Source: Alistipes sp. dk3624
Lineage (GTDB): Bacteria; Bacteroidota; Bacteroidia; Bacteroidales; Rikenellaceae
Assembly (NCBI RefSeq): GCF_009557455.1
Contig: NZ_CP045651.1
Coordinates: forward strand, 2,294,001 to 2,358,000
Direction: 5' to 3'
DNA length: 64,000 bases
Below are positions 30,120-39,801 of this stretch, one piece after another. The notes below the pieces were generated by a model, which did no database searches, was not told the origin of the DNA, and was given only the letters and a program-made list of their open reading frames with translations. The translations under genes and the position numbers were made by a program. Position 1 is the first letter of the stretch, and each line of letters opens with the position of its first letter.

Positions 30120-31198
30120 TGAACGGGAAAAAATGCTTATTGATCAGTCCGGTGGCAGAAAATAACTTCGGAGGCGGAATCGGTTTGAATAAGAGCCGGA
30201 TTCTTTTGACCGAATTATTCCGGGATAACTTGTACTGTGTAGATTTCCGAATGGGTGTCCTGTCCAATGTGCAGAAATTGCGCTGGACATTGCAAGGTTA
30301 TACCGTAGGGTTGACCCGGTCCGTGAAAACGGAAGCTTTGGCCGTAATGGCACGCGAAGCCCCCGATTACGTTTTTATAAATAGCTCGAATTACGGATTG
30401 CTGGCCAAAGCTATTAAAAAGCGTTATCCCGGTTGCAAAATCGTTACTTTTTTTCATAACGTCGAAATCAAATACAGTTACGACGTGGTGCGCCGGCTGA
30501 AAAAAATAGGAAACGTACTCTCTTTTTTCGCATTTGCCTACAACGAATGGATGGCGATTCGATACAGCGATACGATTATCGCCCTGAGCGAAAGGGACAG
30601 CGCCCTGTTGCATAAGATATATAAACGATCCGCCGATTTTTTGGTGCCGGTGACATTCGATGACAAGCTGGATTACAACAAACTTACCGAACGCCGGGAT
30701 CAAAAGCCTCGCGGAATTTTTGCCGGCAGTCTTTTTTTTCCGAATGAGTACGGTGTCCGGTGGTTCGTTCAGCATGTCGCTCCTCATGTAAACGCAGAGA
30801 TCTTGATTATAGGCAAAGGGTTCGAAACGCTGAAAAACGATTTGGAATGCGATAACGTCAAAGTGATAGGAACCGTGGAAGATGTTTCCGAATATTTTTA
30901 TCGCGCGGATTTCGTAATCGCCCCCATTTTCGAAGGTTCGGGGATGAAACTCAAAACGGCGGAGGCGCTGATGTACGGGAAAACGATCTTCGGCACCACC
31001 GAAGCCTTTTCCGGATACGCGTTGGATTTCGATCGGGTGGGAGGGCTGTGCAATACGGCTCGGGAATTCATCGATAAGATCAACGGTTATCCGTATCCGC
31101 AGAGGCGGTTCAACGAGGAAAGCCGAAAAATCTACGAACAAAATTACAGCATGGAACATTCGAGGCATTTATTCAGAATGATCTTTGAGAAAATATGA
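30119..31198 (+). CDS. GT4 glycosyltransferase
   Basis: 359 aa, GT-B fold. Seen: FFHNVEIKYSYD in the N-terminal domain, ALSERDSALL, and the C-terminal donor site IAPIFEGSGMKLKTAEALMYGKTIFGT with the E-x7-E-like spacing of family 4. ATG at 30119 overlaps the polymerase stop, and its own stop overlaps the next gene. Sugar specificity unknown. Confidence 0.85.
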   Translation: MNGKKCLLISPVAENNFGGGIGLNKSRILLTELFRDNLYCVDFRMGVLSNVQKLRWTLQGYTVGLTRSVKTEALAVMAREAPDYVFINSSNYGLLAKAIKKRYPGCKIVTFFHNVEIKYSYDVVRRLKKIGNVLSFFAFAYNEWMAIRYSDTIIALSERDSALLHKIYKRSADFLVPVTFDDKLDYNKLTERRDQKPRGIFAGSLFFPNEYGVRWFVQHVAPHVNAEILIIGKGFETLKNDLECDNVKVIGTVEDVSEYFYRADFVIAPIFEGSGMKLKTAEALMYGKTIFGTTEAFSGYALDFDRVGGLCNTAREFIDKINGYPYPQRRFNEESRKIYEQNYSMEHSRHLFRMIFEKI

Positions 31199-32295
31199 AA
31201 AAAATCTTGCTGATTTCCGCATTTGTTCCCAGCCGCAAGACCGCGGGCCAGAATTATACGCGGCAATTAATCGAGGATTTGAGTGGTCGGTACGAGGTCG
31301 ATCTGATCTGTTTCAGGAACAGAAGCGAGGCGGAGGGGATAGCCGTTCCCGATACGAATATGCTGAAGTGTATCGTTGTCGACAAAAAGGATAAGTTGTT
31401 CAATGCTTTAAAATTACCATTTCTGCATCCGATCTTTACGGCTCGTTTTCAATGGTCGGTCGTCCGTTACATCCGTAAAAACAAGCATCGGTACGACGCG
31501 TTGATTTTCAATTTCGGACAGGTATTCGCCTATGCGCTATTTGCCGGACACTCCCGAAAAATAGTCATTACGCACGACGTGATGATCCAGAAATTTTCCA
31601 GGCAGAAAAACATATTCGGTTATCTTGAGAATAGGTTCGTAAAATTCAGCGAGAGACTATTATACAAAACCGCGACGCTGATATTTTGCCACAGCCCCAA
31701 GGACGAAACGCTCATTCGGAATATTTACGGCGTGAAGGCGCATCACATATCGTTGTATTTCGACGAATTGTTGCTGCGCACCGATTACAAGACGATCGTT
31801 CCCAAGGACTATTTTGTAATGTACGGCGCCTGGGGCCGAAAAGAAAACACAGAGGGTCTGACGTGGTTTCTCGACGAGGTGTTTCCCCGTACGCCCCGCC
31901 TGAATATAAAAATTATCGGCGGCAACATGCCTTCCGACGTCAGGCGAAAAATAGACGAAACCGACCGGGTCGAATATTTGGGGTTCGTAGAGAATCCGTA
32001 CGGATATATCGCTGAAGCGCAAGGGCTGATCGCGCCTTTGTTTCACGGAGCCGGCATCAAAGTCAAAGTGGTCGAAGCGTTGGCGCTCGGCACTCCCGTA
32101 TTGGGAAGCGCGGTCGCATGGGAGGGGATCGATCTCTACCTGCCGCTCGGGGAACATACCCGCATCGTCGACACGCCGGAAGAGTACGTGCGGATTTTAG
32201 AAAACCGGCGTCCGGTGACGATTGCCGACAAAATACGTTTAGCACAATCGTTTCGTGCCAAATATCAGACGAAATCCATTTTAAATTATCTGTAA
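31195..32295 (+). CDS. GT4 glycosyltransferase
   Basis: 366 aa, GT-B fold. Starts MKKILLISAFVPSRKTAGQ, has a THDV segment and a C-terminal block APLFHGAGIKVKVVEALALGTPVLGSAVAWEGID that binds the nucleotide sugar. Overlaps the preceding stop by 4 bp, indicating translational coupling. Related in design to the previous gene but clearly divergent. Confidence 0.85.
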   Translation: MKKILLISAFVPSRKTAGQNYTRQLIEDLSGRYEVDLICFRNRSEAEGIAVPDTNMLKCIVVDKKDKLFNALKLPFLHPIFTARFQWSVVRYIRKNKHRYDALIFNFGQVFAYALFAGHSRKIVITHDVMIQKFSRQKNIFGYLENRFVKFSERLLYKTATLIFCHSPKDETLIRNIYGVKAHHISLYFDELLLRTDYKTIVPKDYFVMYGAWGRKENTEGLTWFLDEVFPRTPRLNIKIIGGNMPSDVRRKIDETDRVEYLGFVENPYGYIAEAQGLIAPLFHGAGIKVKVVEALALGTPVLGSAVAWEGIDLYLPLGEHTRIVDTPEEYVRILENRRPVTIADKIRLAQSFRAKYQTKSILNYL

Positions 32296-32312
32296 CCTAA
32301 TTAAGGTTTCCT

Positions 32313-33341
32313 ATGATCATTCGAAGTAAAGCGCCTCTGCGGTTGGGTTTAGCCGGCGGCGGCAGCGACGTATCGCCGTATAGCGATCTCTACGGAGGAT
32401 TGATTCTTAACGCGACGATCAATCTTTATGCTCATTGTACGATCGAAGAGACGCAGAACGGCAAAATCGAGATTATTGCAACCGACATCGGGCAGGCGGC
32501 AATTTTCGAATCTTTGCCGGTACTTCCCGTCGACGGAACGCTGAACCTGCATAAGGGGGTCTATAACCGCATTGTGAAAGATTTCCGCGTTCCGGCGCCG
32601 TCGTGCCGTATCACTACTTATTCGGATGCGCCTCCCGGAAGCGGACTCGGTTCTTCGTCCACAATGGTAGTCGCCATTGTCAAAGCTTTTGTCGAGTGGC
32701 TCAATCTACCCCTGGGCGATTATGAAATAGCCCGGTTGGCCTATGAGATCGAACGGAAAGATCTTGCATTGAGCGGAGGAAAACAGGATCAATATGCTGC
32801 TACCTTCGGAGGTTTTAACTTTATGGAGTTTCTCAAAGACGACCACGTTATCGTGAATCCGTTACGCATCAAGAAATGGATCGTCGATGAACTGGAAGCC
32901 AGTATATTGCTCTATTATACCGGAGCTTCCCGCAGTTCCGCGGAGATTATCGACGAACAGAAAAAAAACACGTCGCAAGGTAATAATCGGGCTGTCGAAG
33001 CCATGCACCGCATTAAACAAAATGCCATAAACATGAAGGAAGCATTGCTTAAGGGGGACATCTCTTCCTTCGCCAGAATCCTCGGACAAGGCTGGGAAGA
33101 CAAAAAAGCAATGGCGTCGGCCATCAGTAATCCGGTCATCGAAGAGGCGATGGAGCGGGCCGTTCAAGCGGGAGCCATTACCGGTAAAGTCTCGGGCGCC
33201 GGCGGCGGCGGATTTATAATCTTTGCGGTGGAACCTACAAAAAGGTTGCAGGTGAAACGGGCATTGAATCAGCTCGATGGCAATATCGTCGAGTTTCAAT
33301 TCAGCGAAGGGGGAACGCACGGGTGGAAAATTTTTCATTGA
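32313..33341 (+). CDS. hddA: D-glycero-alpha-D-manno-heptose 7-phosphate kinase (GHMP family)
   Basis: 342-aa GHMP kinase: [26 protein letters not shown] opening, the [11 protein letters not shown] phosphate loop near 107-117, [14 protein letters not shown] and the C-terminal [11 protein letters not shown] motif, all typical of HddA. Together with the next gene (GmhA) it represents two steps of the GDP-D-glycero-D-manno-heptose route. Fucokinase-like relatives share the fold but the adjacent gmhA supports heptose. Confidence 0.87.
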   Translation: MIIRSKAPLRLGLAGGGSDVSPYSDLYGGLILNATINLYAHCTIEETQNGKIEIIATDIGQAAIFESLPVLPVDGTLNLHKGVYNRIVKDFRVPAPSCRITTYSDAPPGSGLGSSSTMVVAIVKAFVEWLNLPLGDYEIARLAYEIERKDLALSGGKQDQYAATFGGFNFMEFLKDDHVIVNPLRIKKWIVDELEASILLYYTGASRSSAEIIDEQKKNTSQGNNRAVEAMHRIKQNAINMKEALLKGDISSFARILGQGWEDKKAMASAISNPVIEEAMERAVQAGAITGKVSGAGGGGFIIFAVEPTKRLQVKRALNQLDGNIVEFQFSEGGTHGWKIFH

Positions 33342-33354
33342 TAAATAGCGGATT

Positions 33355-33954
33355 ATGAATGTTGAACAGTGTATTGCGGATCAGATTCGGGCGTCGATAT
33401 CGACCAAGCAGGCCATTTTATCGGACAAGGGGCTGATGCGGAACATTGCGGCCGCTGCCCAAATGATCGTGGATGCGTACGAACAAGGGAAAAAAACGCT
33501 CTTGGCCGGTAACGGCGGAAGCGCCGCCGATGCACAGCATATCGCAGGAGAGTTTGTCAGCAAATTCTATTTTGACCGGCCCGGTATTGCTTCCATTGCG
33601 TTGACGACCGACACGTCGATCATCACCGCCATCGGGAACGATTACGGCTACGATAAATTATTCTCCCGTCAAATACAGGCCCAGGGATCTGCCGGAGACG
33701 TGTTCATCGGCATTTCGACATCCGGAAATTCGGCAAATCTCGTGGAGGCTCTGCGCATGTGCGGGCAAAAAGGAATAAAAACGATAGGACTTACGGGATT
33801 TACGGGCGGCGAAATGGATTCGATGTGCGATTTATGTATAAAAGTGCCGTCCGGCGAGACTCCCCGGATACAGGAATCGCATATTCTTATCGGACATATC
33901 ATCTGTTGCATCGTCGAAGAAAAACTTTTCGGCGACTTAAAGCCGAATCAATGA
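33355..33954 (+). CDS. gmhA: Phosphoheptose isomerase
   Basis: 199-aa SIS-domain protein converting sedoheptulose 7-phosphate to heptose 7-phosphate. Seen: LLAGNGGSAADAQHIAGEF at about 49-66, ISTSGNSANLVEA, GLTGFTGG and the late QESHILIGHIICCIVE helix with conserved Glu/His. It starts 13 bp after hddA and ends in an ATGA overlap with the next gene. Confidence 0.93.
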   Translation: MNVEQCIADQIRASISTKQAILSDKGLMRNIAAAAQMIVDAYEQGKKTLLAGNGGSAADAQHIAGEFVSKFYFDRPGIASIALTTDTSIITAIGNDYGYDKLFSRQIQAQGSAGDVFIGISTSGNSANLVEALRMCGQKGIKTIGLTGFTGGEMDSMCDLCIKVPSGETPRIQESHILIGHIICCIVEEKLFGDLKPNQ

Positions 33955-34766
33955 TGCTTACCGCTTCGGTTGTCACATACCATACCTCGCTTCCGGAGGC
34001 GGGAGCCGTGCTGGATTGCGTCCTTCGTAGTTCTATCGATAAACTTTACATTATCGACAACTCCCGCAACGATGCCCTGCGCATTTTGGAAAAACGGTCT
34101 TCGAAAATCCGGTATATCCACAACGCCAATATCGGTTACGGCGGAGCTCACAATCTCGCTATCCGGGAAGCGATGGAACTCGGTGCGAAATACCACGTTG
34201 TTCTGAATCCGGACATTCGGTTTGCGCCGGAAACAATCGAATCCCTCGCCTGCTATATGGATGCTCACGAAGACGTGGGACAAATCATGCCCAAGGTTTT
34301 CTATCCGGACGGACGGTTGCAGTATCTTTGCAAACTGTTGCCCACCCCGGCCGATCTGATATTCCGCAGATTTTTGCCGACCGGTTGGGCTAAAAAGAGT
34401 CGGGAACGTTTCGAATTACGTTTCTCCGATTACGATAAAGAGAAGAATATTCCTTTTCTGTCCGGTTGTTTTATGTTCTTGCGCGTAGAAGCGCTCTGCA
34501 AAGTCGGGTTGTTCGATGAACGTTTTTTTATGTATGGCGAGGATATCGATTTGTCGCGCAGGATGCACCTTCAGTACCGTACGATGTATTACCCCGGAGC
34601 ATCCATCGTGCATCTGCATGAAGCGGCTTCGTATAAAAACCGGAGAATGCTGCTCATTCACATACGTAATATAATCCGGTATTTCAACAAATGGGGGTGG
34701 TTTTTCGATGCCCAGCGTAGAAAGATCAATAGACGGTTGTTGAAAGATCTGAATTATAATCGCTGA
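33951..34766 (+). CDS. GT2 glycosyltransferase
   Basis: 271-aa family 2 transferase, last gene of capsule operon 1. Seen: SVVTYHTSLPEA, IIDNSRND, NANIGYGGAHNLAI, VLNPDIRF (DXD-like) and FFMYGEDIDLSRRM. This resembles rhamnosyl or heptosyl transferases of O-antigen clusters. ATG at 33951 overlaps the gmhA stop; a second ATG follows directly. Confidence 0.86.
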   Translation: MMLTASVVTYHTSLPEAGAVLDCVLRSSIDKLYIIDNSRNDALRILEKRSSKIRYIHNANIGYGGAHNLAIREAMELGAKYHVVLNPDIRFAPETIESLACYMDAHEDVGQIMPKVFYPDGRLQYLCKLLPTPADLIFRRFLPTGWAKKSRERFELRFSDYDKEKNIPFLSGCFMFLRVEALCKVGLFDERFFMYGEDIDLSRRMHLQYRTMYYPGASIVHLHEAASYKNRRMLLIHIRNIIRYFNKWGWFFDAQRRKINRRLLKDLNYNR

Positions 34767-35017
34767 TATTATATCGGTTGACGGTACGTACCTTGTAATA
34801 CCCGATTGCCGGAACTGTTTTCAGAACGTGCTATTCATAGCGAGGACGAACGGTTCGGTCGTTCTTTTCGGTGATACGGAAAGCGCTGGCATATTCGCTG
34901 CCGATGTCCTTGTCTTTTATCGCGATGCGGGCGTCGGCGGTGTAATCGGCTCGAAGCGAGGGGGCAGGAGGCGGTGCGATCGCTCTTACCGGCCTTGTCG
35001 TTGTTTATAGGTTGAAT
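34767..35017. other. No gene seen
   Basis: About 250 bases between the end of operon 1 and its terminator. Frames are short and lack recognisable features. Confidence 0.4.
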
Positions 35018-35055
35018 AACAAAAAATCCGGATGGTTTCCATCCGGATTTTTTGT
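35018..35055. terminator. Strong bidirectional terminator
   Basis: AACAAAAAATCCGGATGG, a TTT loop, then the perfect complement ending TTTTTTGTT. The stem of about 18 bp has T-runs on both strands. It should end transcripts of capsule operon 1 and any read-through from the opposite side. Confidence 0.9.
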
Positions 35056-35307
35056 TGACATTGCCGGAGAAGCAAATGACTGGCGGAGCAGACCCTTCGA
35101 CGGGGGAATAACGTATGCTGGCAGAAATAGCAATATCCCGCGTCTATCATGTGATTCCTCGGGAATGAGTGTCTGATAATTAGGGTTTGATGTCTGTATA
35201 ACAGCAAGGGTAATAGTTGTTTAAAAGCCGTTCCTGATTTGGGACGGATAGGGTCGCAGGAAGGTTATGCGCCCCTGCTTTTTACCGTTTTTCCTTTCAG
35301 GGCCTAA
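35056..35307. other. No gene seen
   Basis: About 250 bases between the terminator and repeat copy 1. No convincing frame, RNA or repeat. Confidence 0.35.
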
Positions 35308-35391
35308 AAAAAATCCTTACATATCATGGATACATAAGGATTTTTCTATCTTTTTCAGCCTCTTTATCAGGGCTTTAAGAGCGGAAAACGA
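35308..35391 (+). repeat. 84-bp direct repeat, copy 1 (hairpin plus tRNA-3'-end-like core)
   Basis: 80 of 84 bases match copy 2 at 53124-53207. The left half is a hairpin (AAATCCTTA ... TAAGGATTT) with a T-run. The right end is GAGCGGAAAACGA, identical to the acceptor-end sequence of the tRNA-Gly fragment at 61.5 kb. The pair brackets capsule operon 2. I read it as an att-site scar; this is inference. Confidence 0.75.
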
Positions 35392-36407
35392 AAACCGAAC
35401 CTTCGGTTTCAATCCATTATGGATCAATATATTCAGGCTCTTTGTTTGTTCTCAGGTCACTTATAAGCAGTGCTGATCTTACAGCCTATTGTATTCCTTA
35501 TGCTTGTACAAAAATAGCAAATAAATCGATTATACAAGCAAAACAATCATCAAAATCAACCGAATAAAGTTAATGGAATACATTTACAGAATTTGCGGTT
35601 TCTGTGGACGTATAATCATTTCGGGCACAAATACACTATTATTTGTAAGATGTGTGATATCGTGAGTTATGTAGAATTTTATGGCATTGTCTCCACATGG
35701 ATTTACGCGAAGCGCCAACGACAAGATCAAGCGAGATATGGATCATTTACGGAGCCGGATCGGCGACAAATTCCGTTTAGCGCAGTAAATCGATATATTT
35801 TCACTAAAATTATGTCATTTCCGGATTCAGGTTGGCTTGGATGAATCTTAACCCGGGTGGAAGTTGCCCCGGTTTTAATTCGGTTTGTTATCGTTGTCCC
35901 TGAAATTCGTTGCCTTTGCGAGCTTATCCCGTTCAAGGATTGACGGTACACCAGCAGACTTCTTCCGAATGCCGGACAAAGAGGTACCTAAAAAATCAAC
36001 CTGCCTCGGCGATAAGTCTGCAATCGGATTCCCTCTCCGGCCGGATGATTTAGGCCCGTCGCATCGACTCGGCTCCGGAAATCCTTATCGTCTGCCCCCT
36101 TTCTGAGCTCTCTCTCTGTGAACTCGCAAAAATGTCCAGCCATATCGGACCGAAGCGCCCGAATGTAAAGTCATGTCAGGACAAGTCGTCTTCCCTGACG
36201 TTACTTCACTGCAAGCGTAGCCGGCAGGGGCGCAAACGGGGCAGATTTGTCCATTCGGTGCAGACAGTTGTAGCCGTATATTCGTGCCAGCCTTTTTCCC
36301 GGGCACCGCGGGGTTTTCCCTATAAAAAACTCGATAAGGCCCTTTTCTCCTTGAAAAACGGTTTAACAAAATCACCAACGGGTTGCACATGCGCCCAGCA
36401 AAGTTAG
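35392..36407. other. Gene-poor stretch, possible decayed DNA
   Basis: About 1 kb with no recognisable gene. A 35-codon frame at 35681-35788 (+), ending NDKIKRDMDHLRSRIGDKFRLAQ, looks protein-like but has no family I know. Longer frames at 36085-36407 on both strands overlap each other, are rich in Cys, Ser and Arg, and look like chance. Confidence 0.4.
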
Positions 36408-36453
36408 GTTTTCGTTTAACGAAAACATTTCGGTTTAACGAGTTAAACCGAAA
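36408..36453. repeat. Twin adjacent palindromes
   Basis: First palindrome at 36408-36426: GTTTTCGTT-T-AACGAAAAC (9-bp arms). Second at 36428-36453: TTTCGGTTTAAC-GA-GTTAAACCGAAA (12-bp arms). Both share the core CG(T)TTAAC. They lie about 185 bp upstream of the HTH gene at 36639 and could be operators or recombinase sites. Confidence 0.65.
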
Positions 36454-36638
36454 CTCGAAATGCTTCGGTGTCGCATTTCTTAACAGACACGACCTTGAAT
36501 CGGGAGCAGTGTGGATTTGTAGCCAACCAAAACTACGTGCGATTATCCAACGACGGCATATCTGTTAATCCGCCATCCGGACTACTCCAGACTTTTTAAG
36601 ACTATTCGTGACACCGGGCAGGGAAACATCCCTCGGTT

Positions 36639-36830
36639 ATGAATGAACGATACCTCACGGGAGAAGCAATATCTGCCTACCTGCATATCTCGCTCCGCAC
36701 GTTGCAGAATTTGCGCGACAGTCGGCAGATACCTTTCACCGTTATCGGCGACCGAAACATCATCTATTCCGAATCCGGTATCCGCGAAACACTTCTCAAC
36801 AATATGCGGCACATTGAGAAGCCATGCTAA
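36639..36830 (+). CDS. Small helix-turn-helix protein (excisionase-like)
   Basis: 63 aa: MNERYLTGEAISAYLHISLRTLQNLRDSR... with the winged-helix pattern of Bacteroides mobile-element HTH_17 or DUF3853-like proteins (L-T-x-x-x-x-x-x-L-x-I-S-x-R-T-L-Q-x-L-R-D). Such proteins act as excisionases or element regulators. It is shorter than the usual 90-100 aa and may be a remnant. It stands alone between capsule operons. Confidence 0.6.
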   Translation: MNERYLTGEAISAYLHISLRTLQNLRDSRQIPFTVIGDRNIIYSESGIRETLLNNMRHIEKPC

Positions 36831-37275
36831 TGCAGGCAAAGTACTGACCATTAAATAGGCTAATATAACAAATTGAAAATATGAGCACCCCGGTAGGTCG
36901 GGGGATTGCGTTATGCTAATTAACCCTTATTTCTATCTGTATTCGGCCGGGCATATTGGGCGAAAGGCTCTCCTGCCGTTTTCTCAATCGCTGCTTCGTA
37001 TACTGCCTCGACGCTAACAAATTCTCTGCAGTGGCGGGATAACTCACCATCTATGCCGACGTCGAATCTCAGGCCGAATATCTGTGTCGTAGTCTGGAAA
37101 TAGTTCGAGTTGGTTTTAACAGAGTCCTCAAAGTATTCCGTGAAGTTACGATACCGTAGGCCTTGTTTGCCCTATGGAAGATTGTCAGAAAGACGAGAGG
37201 GATTGTCTGCATTTGCAGACAGCCCCCCTCGTGCGGAAAGTTCGTCCTTCGTCAAAATGTCGGATCCGGCCGGAA
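36831..37275. other. No gene seen
   Basis: About 440 bases between the HTH gene and the end of capsule operon 2. A short hairpin CCCCG-GTAGGT-CGGGG lies near 36885-36902. No terminator with a clear T-run was found for operon 2 here. Confidence 0.35.
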
Positions 37276-38268
37276 CTACGATTTGAGAATCGTTTCGAGC
37301 CAGCGGTCGATCCGATAGCAGTCGTATACCTCGGCAGGTATGTCCCGGTAGGGAGAGGTCGTGAAGCCGGGCGGCACGACGGGATTCTGCCGGTCCACGA
37401 TCAGAATATTGTTCGAGTCGTAGAAGTCGTATTCGGCGATATGTCCGTTCGTGGTTATGAGTTTTCTTTTGGCGCCCATCGTTTCGATGCACCGCATCGT
37501 GAGGCCCGTTTGCCGGGGATGCTGGATATCGATTACTGCCCGCGATTTGCGGTAGAGATCGAGCAAGCCGGCTTTCGGCAGCGGGGCGAAGCGGAAATCC
37601 CTGACCGACGTGCCGCGCAGGTTCTTGTTCTGCAGCTTCATTTTCCAGTACAGAATCCGGCTCTGGAAAAACATGTAGGCGAAGCAGCGTCCGCCGGCCC
37701 GCTCGATCTGCCCGGTCACGCGGCGCAGTAGCCCGTACCGGTCGCTGTGAACCGTGCCGACGAACATCAGATCGTAGCGGTAGTCAGGCTCCTGCTGGCC
37801 GATTTCCTCGTAATCTCTCAGGTAGAACAGCGGCAGGAAGCGGATGCCGAGCTTCTCGCAGTCGGGTTTGTCGAACGAGAAGGCCCGGTCGAACACGGGC
37901 AGGATACGCAGCGCGTTGCGGTTGTTGGCAATCGAGTCCCAATGGTAGATAATCAGCTTCGCCTCGGGATGCAGTTCTTTGATTTTATCGAGATTCTCGA
38001 CGGAAATGGACTCGCCCTTGATGAAAAAGACGTAGTCGTACTTCCGGTTTTTGGTGCGCTCGATGATCCGGGCATGGTAGCGGTCGATGTAGCGGGCCAG
38101 CAGATTCCGGTTGATCCGGATTGCGGCTTTGATCGCGAACGAGTTGGCCGGGCGCTCGTCGAAATAGTCCACACGGGCTCCCATGCGCTCCATCTCCGCG
38201 CGGATTTCGTTCTGATAGCCGAACGCTTGCGCGGAGAAGAACAGAATGCTTTTGTTTTCTAAAAACAT
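37276..38268 (-). CDS. CgeB-like glycosyltransferase
   Basis: 330 aa, last gene of capsule operon 2. Seen: DYVFFIKGESISVENLDKI, IYHWDSIANNRN, FDKPDCEKLGIRFLPLFY, LMFVGTVHSDRYGLL and a late block RQTGLTMRCIETMGAKRKLITTN. This pattern matches CgeB/GT-B type transferases of polysaccharide loci that glycosylate with a Glu in the TMRxxE(T/A) motif. Donor unknown. 390 bp separate it from the next gene upstream. Confidence 0.72.
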   Translation of the reverse strand: MFLENKSILFFSAQAFGYQNEIRAEMERMGARVDYFDERPANSFAIKAAIRINRNLLARYIDRYHARIIERTKNRKYDYVFFIKGESISVENLDKIKELHPEAKLIIYHWDSIANNRNALRILPVFDRAFSFDKPDCEKLGIRFLPLFYLRDYEEIGQQEPDYRYDLMFVGTVHSDRYGLLRRVTGQIERAGGRCFAYMFFQSRILYWKMKLQNKNLRGTSVRDFRFAPLPKAGLLDLYRKSRAVIDIQHPRQTGLTMRCIETMGAKRKLITTNGHIAEYDFYDSNNILIVDRQNPVVPPGFTTSPYRDIPAEVYDCYRIDRWLETILKS

Positions 38269-38656
38269 GATCGTTTATAACTAAAATGGTGCAATAGACG
38301 GTTTGCGCGCGGACGCGTTCCGGGAGTCGGTCCGTTTCTCCGGGAAAGGAAATTGCTTTAAGAAGACGAGTCGAAAATTGCTCCGTAGGCGTTACGAGGC
38401 GTATCGTTACCGTATCGTTTATGGTACGCAGCGGAATGGAGCCGGAAGGACGGCTTCGTATCGATCGGGACGACTCGTATCGCGGCCCCGACTCGCCGGG
38501 CGACAGGATTATGACCAGAAGGGCGGAGGGATTTCGATGCGCCGGAGAACTGCCCGGGACAAAGTCTGCCGCCGACGCGGGGCGGAGCAGAATCTTGCCG
38601 GGACGTCCGCCGCTTGTACGGGTAAGTCCGGATTCGTCGGGGGCGACGGGGACGGA
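38269..38656. other. Spacer within capsule operon 2, no gene seen
   Basis: About 390 GC-rich bases between the epimerase stop and the CgeB-like start. The only long frames are continuations of antisense frames of the epimerase gene. It is unusually long for this otherwise tightly packed operon. Confidence 0.45.
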
Positions 38657-39793
38657 CTATTTGTACAATCCTTTTCGTTTCATTTCCTCGATCGAATCTT
38701 CGTACCGGTCTGCCTGCACCTGCTGGCCGTCTACCCACCGGGCGAACCGCTCGATGCCGGCGTCGAACGACCAGCGGGGAGAGAATCCGAGCAGCCGCCG
38801 GGCTTTCGAGATATCGGCAAAATTGTGGCGGATGTCGCCCAGCCGGTAGTTCCCGCTGACCGTGAGAGGTGCTTCGGTGCCGTATTTGTCGATCAGCGTG
38901 CGCGCGACCGTCATGACGTCGGTCGCCACGCCCGTGCCGACATTGAATGCCTCGCCGTCGGCCGAGGTCTTTTCCAGACCGAGGATCGTCGCGTCGGCCA
39001 CGTCGTCGATATAGACGAAATCGCGCGTCTCGCGGCCGTCCTCGAAGATATTGATTCCGTTTCCGTTTTTAATCCGGGTCGAGAAGATGGACAGGATGCC
39101 CGTGTAAGGGTTCGACAGCGACTGGCCGGGTCCGTAGACGTTCTGATAGCGGAAGGCAACCGGGGCGATGCCAATCGCGGGACAGACGGTCATCACGAGC
39201 TGTTCCTGCACCTGCTTGGTGATGCCGTAGACGGACGTAGGGTGAATCGCCGAGTCTTCGGTCGTCCCGACCAGCCGTAGCGGCTTCGTGCAGCCGGGGT
39301 ACTTGCACTCGAAGTCTCCCCGTCTCATGTCCTCGTCGGCGCGCGAGAGCGGATAGACGTATCCCATCTCCTCGCTCAGATAGCGTCCCTCGCCGTAGAT
39401 CGCGCGCGATGCGGCGACAACAACCTTAGATACCGAATGCTTTGTATTCGTGAGTATATCCAGCATCAGCGAAGTTCCGCCGATGTTGACGGCAGTGTAT
39501 TTCTCGATCTCGTACATCGATTGTCCGGTTCCGGTCTCGGCGGCCAAATGGATCACGGCATGCTGTCCGTCGAGGGCCCGCAGCCAGTCGTCCCGGTCGG
39601 TTACGCTGCCGCGCAGGAAGCGCACGCGGTCGCGGATGCTGCGGTATAACGGGGAGGTGTTTTGGGGGTACTTACCGTGAATCTGCGGCGACAGATTATC
39701 GAGCACGGTGACTTCGTATCCTTTGTCGGCGAGCTTGAGCGCGACGTGCGAGCCGATAAAGCCCGCGCCGCCCGTGATCAGAATGTTTTTCAT
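38657..39793 (-). CDS. NAD-dependent nucleotide-sugar epimerase (second copy)
   Basis: 378 aa, a close paralogue of the operon 1 epimerase at 26872-28005: the same GGAGFIGS, VIHLAAETGTGQSMYE, SRAIYGEG, SVYGITK, FRYQNVYGPGQSLSNPYTG and C-terminal DSIEEM(K) K GLYK segments. Most residues are identical, but many third-codon positions differ, so the copies are old or separately acquired. Probably dTDP-L-rhamnose 4-epimerase-like. Confidence 0.82.
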   Translation of the reverse strand: MKNILITGGAGFIGSHVALKLADKGYEVTVLDNLSPQIHGKYPQNTSPLYRSIRDRVRFLRGSVTDRDDWLRALDGQHAVIHLAAETGTGQSMYEIEKYTAVNIGGTSLMLDILTNTKHSVSKVVVAASRAIYGEGRYLSEEMGYVYPLSRADEDMRRGDFECKYPGCTKPLRLVGTTEDSAIHPTSVYGITKQVQEQLVMTVCPAIGIAPVAFRYQNVYGPGQSLSNPYTGILSIFSTRIKNGNGINIFEDGRETRDFVYIDDVADATILGLEKTSADGEAFNVGTGVATDVMTVARTLIDKYGTEAPLTVSGNYRLGDIRHNFADISKARRLLGFSPRWSFDAGIERFARWVDGQQVQADRYEDSIEEMKRKGLYK

Positions 39794-39801
39794 AGGAATA
39801 T

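Noticed and set aside
36085-36407. Overlapping 91- and 101-codon frames on opposite strands
   Set aside because: They are mutual shadows with no motif, no ribosome binding context and skewed Cys/Ser/Arg content.
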